Origin: G963663525 sp963663525
GTDB taxonomy: Bacteria > Myxococcota_A > SURF-8 > G963663525
DNA length: 64,000 bases
Assembly: GCA_963663525.2 (NCBI GenBank)
Contig: CAXXHC010000002.1
Coordinates: forward strand, 372,001 to 436,000
Direction: 5' to 3'
Shown here: in pieces, positions 50,821-58,091 of the stretch
How positions within the stretch are numbered: position 1 is the first letter of the stretch
Layout: the number at the start of each line of letters is the position of its first letter
The notes under the pieces: generated by a model
Told to the model about the DNA's origin: nothing
The model's input: only the letters and a program-made list of their open reading frames with translations
The model's database searches: none
Made by a program: the position numbers and the translations under genes

Positions 50821-51753
50821 ATGAAATGTCTTGTAACGGGCGGCGCTGGATTTATCGGTTCTCATCTTATACGGAAACTGCTTGAAGAAGGGGCCGAAGT
50901 GCGCGTGCTCGACGACCTTTCCACCGGTCATATCGAAAATATCGAGCCTGTGCTGAAAGATATCGAATTCATCGAGGACACCATCACCGATCCCGACGTC
51001 TGCCAGAGCGCCTGCAAAGGCATGGACGCCGTATTCCATCAGGCGGCGATTTCTTCGGTGCCCCGTTCGGTGAAAGCTCCCTTGCCTTCCCACCACGCCA
51101 ACGCGACCGGAACGCTGAACATGCTCATCGGTGCGCGTGACGCGGAAGTTGGCTCGTTCGTCTGCGCCTGCTCGTCTTCGGCTTACGGCGATACGGATGT
51201 GCTTCCCAAGGTTGAAACCATGCCGTTGCGACCGTTAAGCCCCTATGCCTCCCAAAAAGCCTTGGGCGAGTTGTACTGCAACAATTTCGCCAACCTTTAC
51301 GGTCTAAAAACCGTCGGCCTGCGCTATTTCAACATTTTCGGACCTCGCCAGGATCCGAATTCTCCATACGGCGGCGTGATCCCAAAGTTCGCCAGCGCTT
51401 TGCTCGACAACCGCCGCCCGATCATCTTCGGCGACGGTGAACAGACCCGCGACTTCACGTATGTGGACAATGCGGTTTCGGCCAATCTGCTGGCCGCCAA
51501 AGCCCCTTCGTCGGTGGCGGGACACATCTACAACGTGGCATGTGGCACCCGATTCTCCCTGCTTTACCTGCTCCAGGAAATGCAAAAACGGCTCGGAACG
51601 GATCTGGAGCCGGAATTCCAGGACACCCGCGCCGGGGACGTGCGTGACTCGCAAGCGGATATCAACCGCGCGAAAACCGAACTGGGCTTTGATGTCATCG
51701 TGCAATTCGAAGAAGGACTGGACGTCACCGTGGAATGGTACCGAAACTCCTGA
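50821..51753 (+). CDS. NAD-dependent UDP-sugar 4-epimerase (WbpP/GalE-like)
   Basis: 310 residues; GGAAGG precedes the ATG. Extended SDR: NAD loop TGGAGFIGSH (7-16), DDLSTG, catalytic Ser/Thr region CSSSAYGD and YASQK (Tyr-x3-Lys, ~143-147). RYFNIFGPRQDPNSPYGGVIPKF (quoted in part) is typical of the WbpP/TviC subgroup that epimerises UDP-GlcNAc or UDP-GlcNAcA for surface polysaccharides. It stands alone with its own promoter, no glycosyltransferase cluster nearby. Exact substrate not certain. Confidence 0.88.
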   Translation: MKCLVTGGAGFIGSHLIRKLLEEGAEVRVLDDLSTGHIENIEPVLKDIEFIEDTITDPDVCQSACKGMDAVFHQAAISSVPRSVKAPLPSHHANATGTLNMLIGARDAEVGSFVCACSSSAYGDTDVLPKVETMPLRPLSPYASQKALGELYCNNFANLYGLKTVGLRYFNIFGPRQDPNSPYGGVIPKFASALLDNRRPIIFGDGEQTRDFTYVDNAVSANLLAAKAPSSVAGHIYNVACGTRFSLLYLLQEMQKRLGTDLEPEFQDTRAGDVRDSQADINRAKTELGFDVIVQFEEGLDVTVEWYRNS

Positions 51754-51910
51754 TTTTTCCGAGCGCGTCAAGCTAATCAAAATTCATCTCATTTACTATG
51801 CCTTTTCAAGCAGGGCCTTGTCGTATTTCCGACACTCCACCCAAATTATGTCATTATTATTTACACATCTCTTTTCCGGTGCCTGATTTAGAGAAAAAAG
51901 TGTCGTAATC

Positions 51911-51945
51911 TTGACACCGTGAAAAGAATTTAGTATCTTGATACT
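51911..51945 (+). promoter_or_regulatory. Promoter with overlapping palindrome, ankyrin gene
   Basis: TTGACA (51911-51916), 17-base spacer, TATCTT (51934-51939). A perfect palindrome AGTATC-TT-GATACT (51932-51945) covers the -10 box, the usual place for a repressor site. The leader is about 60 bases. Confidence 0.65.
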
Positions 51946-52006
51946 TGATATTTGATTGACTCGCCCATCGTTCAACCGTGAGACACCGACTTCACGAGGT
52001 AATGCT

Positions 52007-52540
52007 ATGGCCATCGCGAAGCAAGCAAGCTGGGCCGATTTAAACTACGATGACAACGAAAACCTCGCATACGCCGTATTGCGTTGCGATCTTCCCGAAA
52101 TCGCCCACCTGCTGGCCGGTGGAACGGTCAATGTCAATTGGATTTCCGAGAAACACCGGATGCCGCATTTGAGCCTCGCGGCCTATTCCGGCGACCTGCT
52201 CGCCACCCAAATGCTGGTCGAACACGGGGCGCTGATCAACATGGCCGCAGATAACGGTTCGACCGCCTTGATGATCGCCGCCCAGAAGCGGCATGGCGCA
52301 ATCGTGAAATACCTGCTTTCCTGCGGCGCCAATGTCAACGACGTATCTAAAAACGGCATGACCGCGTTGATGTGCGCGTCGAAAAAAGGATATCTGGACG
52401 TCGTGGACCTGCTGCTCAATTCCGGGGCCGACTGCCAACTGAAAATGAAAGCCGGCTTCACTGCCGAGGATTTCGCCCGCGTCAACGGGCACCTGCACCT
52501 CGTCCACTATTTCGAGCGAGTTTCTAGAAACCAGCGCTGA
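52007..52540 (+). CDS. Ankyrin-repeat protein
   Basis: 177 residues from the ATG at 52007 (GAGG eight bases ahead). Four ankyrin repeats: LAYAVLRCDLPEIAHLLAGG, LSLAAYSGDLLATQMLVEHGA, ALMIAAQKRHGAIVKYLLSCGA, ALMCASKKGYLDVVDLLLNSGA, then a capping half-repeat. No signal peptide, so cytoplasmic. Ankyrin repeats bind other proteins; partner unknown. It has its own promoter. Confidence 0.9.
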   Translation: MAIAKQASWADLNYDDNENLAYAVLRCDLPEIAHLLAGGTVNVNWISEKHRMPHLSLAAYSGDLLATQMLVEHGALINMAADNGSTALMIAAQKRHGAIVKYLLSCGANVNDVSKNGMTALMCASKKGYLDVVDLLLNSGADCQLKMKAGFTAEDFARVNGHLHLVHYFERVSRNQR

Positions 52541-52573
52541 AAGACCGACCTCTCTTCAATTTCAGAGCTTTCC

Positions 52574-53191
52574 CTACGATTTTGATTTGTCGTTCAATTC
52601 GTTGAGGACGATCCCCAGCAGATCGAGGACGCTGGCGATTCCGCGCAATATTAAGAACGCGATTCCACCGACCAATCCTGCCACAAGAAAAATGCCGAGA
52701 ATCTGCAAGAAGTCAGGTCCATATAATGATGCGGCAGTGCCGCAACCCCAAAGAATGCATAAAAACAGAATAAGATTGGCAAAAAAACGCAGAATTGCGG
52801 CTTTTTTGGCAAAACGCATGAGGATTTTTTCGTACCGGTTTTCTGGCGAACGTCGTGCCGGCGCTCTTTTCGGCACTTGCTCGATTGGTTTTGTGTCCTG
52901 CTCCCTAAACGGAACCGCGTCCGTATGGGGTTTGACATCGGCGGCTGATTCATCCGTATCTGTCAGAAAAGCGGATTTCCCTTTGGAGGACTCGAAAAGC
53001 GCGTTCTCTGCCGACTCCGGTTTCTCCGTATCGCTTTCCAGTCCTAAAAATTCTCCGACAGTGACCCACATCCCGTTCAGGTGATTGAAAAGCATGTGCT
53101 CGGCGCCCATGCGGTTTTCGTCGAACCATTCCTGAATCGTGGTTTTCTCGTAGGCCACATAATCGTTCTCGCCAATTCGGACCGTAAACAT
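52574..53191 (-). CDS. GYF_2-like membrane protein
   Basis: 205 residues. The N-terminal ~55 residues (VRIGENDYVAYEKTTIQEWFDENRMG ... WVTVGEF, quoted in parts) resemble the short GYF_2/DUF4339 domain, usually a peptide-binding module at the N-terminus of bacterial membrane proteins. A charged linker (~55-125) and two TM helices (~133-155, ~160-185) follow. Function unknown. It is convergent with the ankyrin gene. Confidence 0.6.
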   Translation of the reverse strand: MFTVRIGENDYVAYEKTTIQEWFDENRMGAEHMLFNHLNGMWVTVGEFLGLESDTEKPESAENALFESSKGKSAFLTDTDESAADVKPHTDAVPFREQDTKPIEQVPKRAPARRSPENRYEKILMRFAKKAAILRFFANLILFLCILWGCGTAASLYGPDFLQILGIFLVAGLVGGIAFLILRGIASVLDLLGIVLNELNDKSKS

Positions 53192-53261
53192 CGTTCCCTC
53201 GCCTGAAGTTCGGTCAAAACCCCAAAAATGTACAGTATCGGTGCGTGCCTTTTAAAAAATG

Positions 53262-53290
53262 ATAATATACGACATTTTTTCCATTGTCTA
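53262..53290 (-). promoter_or_regulatory. Promoter of the GYF_2-like gene
   Basis: Minus strand TAGACA (53290-53285), 17-base spacer, TATTAT (53267-53262). Confidence 0.6.
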
Positions 53291-53430
53291 GTGTCGCATT
53301 TTTTTACGACTTCTGTTAAACTATTTTCCAGCGTTTTCAAGGGTGACCTTTCCTACGGACAAGAAATGAATGAATCGATGTTCTTCCGTCGCACATCAAG
53401 CCCTGACGGCCCATTCACCGCACTTCAGGC

Positions 53431-53460
53431 TTGACGGCGACGCGAGAAATTGAGTATAAA
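53431..53460 (+). promoter_or_regulatory. Promoter of the FHA/CpaF-like gene
   Basis: TTGACG (53431-53436), 18-base spacer, TATAAA (53455-53460). A run of nine G (53495-53503) lies in the leader between promoter and start codon. Confidence 0.65.
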
Positions 53461-53544
53461 ATTGATGTGAAACATGGCCTGAGGTGATTCGAAAGGGGGG
53501 GGGATGTAGCCGCCATTTTGGAAGTACGAAGTAAGGGAGTTTCC

Positions 53545-55401
53545 ATGTTCACGCTGTTAGTAGAAGCCAATGGAAAAAAAGCCGAGCGATACGATTTCGA
53601 CAAGGAAGAAGTCCTCATCGGACGCATTCCCTCCGGCGACATCGTGTTGCGTTCGACCAACGTTTCCAAGCAACATGCCCGCATCGTTCAGCGCGACGGC
53701 AAGTTCTTCATCATCGACCGAAAAAGCACCAATGGCTCCTATGTCAATGGAAAGCGGGTCTCCGCTCCCCAATCACTGCGAAATGGGGACCGTCTCTTCA
53801 TCGGTGACTTTCACCTGACCTTCGTCCTGAACGCCGAGGAACTCGGCATCACGCTTCCAAAACCCAAAGTTGCGGTTCCCGCCACCGGACGCACGAGAAC
53901 CATGCGTGCGCCCTCTCAGGGCATCGATCCGGCAATGGCCCGCACCCCGACGGACATTCCTGGACAACCCAGCGGAACTCCCATGGACGATCCTTTCGCC
54001 GCCTCCCGTGACGAAGACACCGAGCCGCCTCCGATTCCGGGCATGGAAGCTCCGGAACCTTTGCGGTTGCGGGTTCCAGAACCACCCTCGACCCTTACTC
54101 CTCCCATCCACGGCGCGAGGGATTTCGATCCCCTGGGACCGGGCTGGACCTTGCCTCCATTGGGCATTCCGGCCAAAGCGCCCGCGCTGGAAATGGAATT
54201 GTCCAAGAAAAAAGGCAAAAAACGCACCACCAAAGAATGCCGTTTGGAACTGTTCGCCAAGGCCATCGATCAGCCCCATTACAACGAATCGTTTTTCAAT
54301 CATACTTGGACCGATAACGACAAAGTTGTCACTGAAACCCGCGACGAACTTCTGCATTTCGCGGAGGAGTTGTTCGGCGACACCCTAGACTCCAGCCAGT
54401 CTACCGACGTGGTGGAGAAAGTCACCAACGAATTGATCGGCCTTGGTGTGATCGACCGTTATTTGGACGACTCGGAAGTTGAAGAGATCCTAGTCAACGG
54501 CCCGAACCAGGTTTTGATCGTACGTGATGGACGCAAGGAAAACACGGGCGACGTCTTTTCGGACGAAACCGCGTTGCAACTTGCGCTTCGTCGGCTACTG
54601 TATCAAGCGAAGCTGGACCCCAGCTTCGCCCCGACACTTCCCCTGCTCCAAGTCCATCTTCCCAATGGGCTCTATGTGGCTGCGATCCGGGAACCGTACT
54701 GCACGACCGGCACCGCGCTACGAATCATCAAACCCACCGAGGAAAAATGCCGATTCGGCACCCTGAACGAAAAAGGCGTGCTGAACCCGGAAATGAGCGA
54801 GGCTATTCAGGCGTATCTTGCCGAGAAAAAGAATATCTTCGTGTGCAGCAAACACGAAACGATACGCAACCGCTTTCTCGGAGCGATGTTGAGCGCCATC
54901 AAAACCGAAGAACGCATCGTGGCCATGAACAACGGGTTGTGCCCGGCCATGGATCACGACGACTACCTTGCCGTCAACCTCCGACCGCTTGGCCTATCCA
55001 ACCAGGGACTGGAAACCGCCCGTCGCGAACTGGTTTCCATCATTCCACGCCTGCGTGCCGATCGGGTGTTCATGCGCGGAGTCAATCCGTCCAACATCAA
55101 AGACATGCTTTCGATGCTCAACGGCGGACTGATGGGTGCGGTGCTGTGCGGGTTTGGAACGGGGGTCCGTGACGCCTTGACTCGCCTGGAATTCATGGCC
55201 TGCATAGAATCGTCGCTGGAACGCGGCCTCATCCAGCATCTTCTCGGCGAAAACATTGACGTCGTGATCGTCCTGACGGAACTACCCGACGGCTCTCACA
55301 AGGTGTCCGCCATCGCTGAAGTCTGTTTTGCAGGTGGAGATTACAAGGTGGAAAACAAATACGTTTTCGACGAGGAAGACGGTAGTTTCAAAGCGCTGTA
55401 A
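53545..55401 (+). CDS. FHA domain fused to a catalytically dead CpaF/VirB11-like ATPase
   Basis: 618 residues from the ATG at 53545 (AAGGGAG upstream). Residues ~5-95: FHA phosphothreonine-binding domain (LIGRIPSGDIVL; SKQHARI; KSTNGSYVNGKRV). A Pro-rich linker (~115-225) leads to a CpaF-type secretion ATPase (~230-615), with the N-terminal signature GLGVIDRYLDDSEVEEILVNGPNQV. Every catalytic motif is degraded: Walker A (GGTGSGKT in CpaF) reads CSKHETIRN at ~434; the Asp box reads VAMNNGL; Walker B (RPDRIVVGE) reads RADRVFMRG at ~505; the His box (TLHA) reads CGFGT. It should fold but not hydrolyse ATP. grpE follows after 92 bases. Confidence 0.88.
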   Translation: MFTLLVEANGKKAERYDFDKEEVLIGRIPSGDIVLRSTNVSKQHARIVQRDGKFFIIDRKSTNGSYVNGKRVSAPQSLRNGDRLFIGDFHLTFVLNAEELGITLPKPKVAVPATGRTRTMRAPSQGIDPAMARTPTDIPGQPSGTPMDDPFAASRDEDTEPPPIPGMEAPEPLRLRVPEPPSTLTPPIHGARDFDPLGPGWTLPPLGIPAKAPALEMELSKKKGKKRTTKECRLELFAKAIDQPHYNESFFNHTWTDNDKVVTETRDELLHFAEELFGDTLDSSQSTDVVEKVTNELIGLGVIDRYLDDSEVEEILVNGPNQVLIVRDGRKENTGDVFSDETALQLALRRLLYQAKLDPSFAPTLPLLQVHLPNGLYVAAIREPYCTTGTALRIIKPTEEKCRFGTLNEKGVLNPEMSEAIQAYLAEKKNIFVCSKHETIRNRFLGAMLSAIKTEERIVAMNNGLCPAMDHDDYLAVNLRPLGLSNQGLETARRELVSIIPRLRADRVFMRGVNPSNIKDMLSMLNGGLMGAVLCGFGTGVRDALTRLEFMACIESSLERGLIQHLLGENIDVVIVLTELPDGSHKVSAIAEVCFAGGDYKVENKYVFDEEDGSFKAL

Positions 55402-55493
55402 ATCGCATCATTTCGCATCAAAATCTATCTTTTACTTCCATTCCGCGACATCCGATATCAAGGATTCGCGGTGCGGATCGAGTGGATACCGAC

Positions 55494-56243
55494 ATGAAAA
55501 CGGAAGAAAACAGCCCCGATCTCAAGAACGAGCCCAAAGATCAAGAGAACGCCGTGGAGGAAGCGCCGATCCAGGAACCGGAAGAATCCACGGAAGCTTC
55601 CGAAATCTCTAGCGAAAACGCGAGCGAGCCTGCTTCTGCAAGTTCGGCGTCCATTTCCGCCGATCTGCAAGACCTGCTCGCTAAGTTCGAACAACGCATG
55701 AAGGATCGGGCGCAGGAGGAAGAGGGACGGGAACGCGCCCCCGAAGGTGAAAGCACCATCGAGCGGCTTCAAAGGGAGTTGCGGGAAAAAGACGCTACGC
55801 TTCGAAAATACATCGCCGGGCACAAGGAAGCCGTGCGACAATTCGAACAAAGCCGCGTCCGTTTGCAAAAAGACGTGCAAAATCAGGTCAAACTGTTCAC
55901 CCGCAAATTCCTCGAAGACCTCCTCGATGTGGTGGACGACCTCGACCGGGCCATAGAATCGTTCGAGAGAGATCCCAACGCCGAAGGCTTTTTCGAAGGC
56001 GTCGGCATGGTGCACACGCAGTTTCTTCGAAAACTCAAAAACCTCGGCGTGGAACGCATGAACAGCCTTAACGCTCCGTTCGATCCGCTCGTTCATGAGG
56101 CGATTTCCACGGTTCCGGTCGAGGACGAGGCGCAAGACGGTGCCGTGGTGGGCATCGTCAAGGAAGGATACACCATCGATGACGAAGTGCTGCGCCCGGC
56201 GACGGTCGCCGTAGGCAAGCGCGACCCCTCCAAAACCTCGTAA
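55494..56243 (+). CDS. grpE: GrpE, nucleotide-exchange factor of DnaK
   Basis: 249 residues from the ATG at 55494 (a GTG at 55482 is in frame). The first ~85 residues are an acidic, low-complexity extension; the long GrpE coiled coil (~85-165) and the beta head (~170-245) follow, with FLEDLLDVVDDLDRAIE, FFEGVGMVHTQFLRKLKNLGVE, PFDPLVHEAI and VVGIVKEGYTIDDEVLRPA (all canonical). No hrcA, dnaK or dnaJ is next to it. The unusual neighbour is the FHA/CpaF-like gene. Confidence 0.93.
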   Translation: MKTEENSPDLKNEPKDQENAVEEAPIQEPEESTEASEISSENASEPASASSASISADLQDLLAKFEQRMKDRAQEEEGRERAPEGESTIERLQRELREKDATLRKYIAGHKEAVRQFEQSRVRLQKDVQNQVKLFTRKFLEDLLDVVDDLDRAIESFERDPNAEGFFEGVGMVHTQFLRKLKNLGVERMNSLNAPFDPLVHEAISTVPVEDEAQDGAVVGIVKEGYTIDDEVLRPATVAVGKRDPSKTS

Positions 56244-56360
56244 AAAACCGCCCGTTCCTGCCAACGGTCATTGGTTCAACCCTGCAATCGTGTTATGGTG
56301 GGATTTCATCGAAGCCCAGTTCCACCCGTTTTCACACGTTTTTTCGCCATGGGGACGGCC

Positions 56361-58076
56361 ATGACCACACCTCCTCGCCGATTTCCACCCTCGCGCTCGG
56401 AGCCTTCACCGGACCTGCAAACCCTTGCGAGCAACATCCCCTGCCGGGCGGCCTGCCCGGCGGACACCGACGTTCCAGGCTATGTTCGAGCCTTATGGGA
56501 AGACACCCCCGCCCTGGCCTATCGCATCAACGCCGAGCACAACCTCTTTCCGGTCTGCCTGGGGCGGATCTGCTCCCGTCCCTGCGAGAACGCCTGCCGC
56601 CACGGCGAAAAGAACCTGGGTGAAGCCGTGAGCATCTGCCACCTGAAACGCAGTTCGGCAGACCACAGCACCGGTGAAGCTACCGAATTTACTCCACTTT
56701 TCGAGTCCAGCGGAAAAACCGTGGCCGTGGTCGGCGCAGGACCGGCAGGGCTTGCGGCCTCCTACGAACTCGCCCGCCTGGGGCATCGCGTGGAGCTTTA
56801 CGAACGGCGCGAACGCCCCGGCGGAATGCTGGAGTACGCCATTCCCGAATTCCGCCTGCCCGCCAACGTGAGAAGTGAAGAACTTCGGCGCGTACTCGTG
56901 GAAAACGTCCGGCTGCATACCGGGGAAAGTCTTGGAAATCCTTGGACCTTGGAATCGCTTCGGGAAAAGCACGATGCGGTGGTGCTGGCGCTCGGCTGCC
57001 AGCGCTCGCGCAGGCTGAACCTTGAAGGCGAAGCGTTGGAAGGCGTGCTTTTCGGTCTGGAATTCATGCTGGACGCCAACGCCGGAATCCTCGACCACGT
57101 AGGACGACGGGTGGCGGTAATCGGCGGCGGCTTTACCGCCATCGACTGCGCCCGCATGGCGCGTAGGCTCGGCGGCGAGGAGGTGACGCTCATCCTGCGC
57201 CGGACCCGCACCGACATGTCGATCCGTGCGGAAGACCTCGAACAAACCCTGGAAGAAGGCGTAAATCTTGTGGAACGGACGATTCCGCTGGAAATTCGTG
57301 GTGCTGAAAAGGTGGAACGCCTGGTGCTCGCCCGCACCGACATCCGCACCGATCCGCAGACAGGCAAGCGCATCGCCCGAAAAAACGACGATGCGCCGTT
57401 CGAGATGAAAATCGACACGGTGATTTTCGCCATCGGGCAGGAAATCGACACCGAAAAACTGCCCCAACTTCCCCGATTCGCCCCGGAAACCGGAACCTGC
57501 GACGTGCCGGGATTGTTCGCCGCCGGAGATTTTTGCAGCGGTCCGCGCACGGTGATCGACGCCATTGGCCAAGGACGCCGCCTGGCGTCGCGCATCGATA
57601 CGTGGCTGATGGGGAACGAACGACTCAAAACCACCGTCACGTTGCGGCCATGCTCCGACACGCCGCGACGAAAGGAATGGGACGATCTTTCCCCCCTGCC
57701 CTTTCCCAAACTCGAACCGGATCAACGCCTTTCTTCACGCACTCTGGAAGTGGAAACGGGATTCGACGGCGAAGCAGCCCGTCTCGAAGCCTCGCGCTGC
57801 TATTTCTGCAACTTGTACTATTTCATTCGCGAGGAAGATTGCATCTACTGCAACAAATGTCTCGACCTCTGCCCACGCGACTGCATCGACCTCACCCGCA
57901 ACGGCGAAATCGTGACGGAATCCATCCTGTCCAGGTTGTCCGAATACTGGCCTTTTTCCAAGGCCAAGCGGGGCATCCGCATCGACGGCTCCCGCTGCAT
58001 CCGCTGCGGCCTGTGCCTGCGCGCCTGCCCGACGTCCTGCATCGAGGTGGGGGAATTGTCGGTGGTTCGCGCCTGA
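56361..58076 (+). CDS. GltD-like FAD-NAD(P) oxidoreductase with C-terminal ferredoxin domain
   Basis: 571 residues from the ATG at 56361 (GGGGA upstream). Entry cysteines CRAACPADTD and CLGRICSRPCENAC bind [4Fe-4S] clusters; FAD loop VVGAGPAGLAAS at ~130; NAD(P) loop VIGGGFTAIDCAR at ~253; FAAGDFCSGP at ~389. The C-terminal part adds two ferredoxin motifs, CIYCNKCLDLCP (~495) and CIRCGLCLRACP (~551), with an extra CYFCN before them. This layout, oxidoreductase then ferredoxin, would shuttle electrons between NAD(P)H and ferredoxin in the cytoplasm. It is the same module that is fused to RnfB, in reversed order. Confidence 0.88.
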   Translation: MTTPPRRFPPSRSEPSPDLQTLASNIPCRAACPADTDVPGYVRALWEDTPALAYRINAEHNLFPVCLGRICSRPCENACRHGEKNLGEAVSICHLKRSSADHSTGEATEFTPLFESSGKTVAVVGAGPAGLAASYELARLGHRVELYERRERPGGMLEYAIPEFRLPANVRSEELRRVLVENVRLHTGESLGNPWTLESLREKHDAVVLALGCQRSRRLNLEGEALEGVLFGLEFMLDANAGILDHVGRRVAVIGGGFTAIDCARMARRLGGEEVTLILRRTRTDMSIRAEDLEQTLEEGVNLVERTIPLEIRGAEKVERLVLARTDIRTDPQTGKRIARKNDDAPFEMKIDTVIFAIGQEIDTEKLPQLPRFAPETGTCDVPGLFAAGDFCSGPRTVIDAIGQGRRLASRIDTWLMGNERLKTTVTLRPCSDTPRRKEWDDLSPLPFPKLEPDQRLSSRTLEVETGFDGEAARLEASRCYFCNLYYFIREEDCIYCNKCLDLCPRDCIDLTRNGEIVTESILSRLSEYWPFSKAKRGIRIDGSRCIRCGLCLRACPTSCIEVGELSVVRA

Positions 58077-58091
58077 TATCGCAGGTTTACC

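Larger units (their letters stand above)
53192..53544. other. Divergent spacer with two promoters
   Basis: 353 bases between the GYF_2-like gene and the FHA gene, holding one promoter for each (listed separately) and a G9 run in the FHA-gene leader. No gene is supported. Confidence 0.7.
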
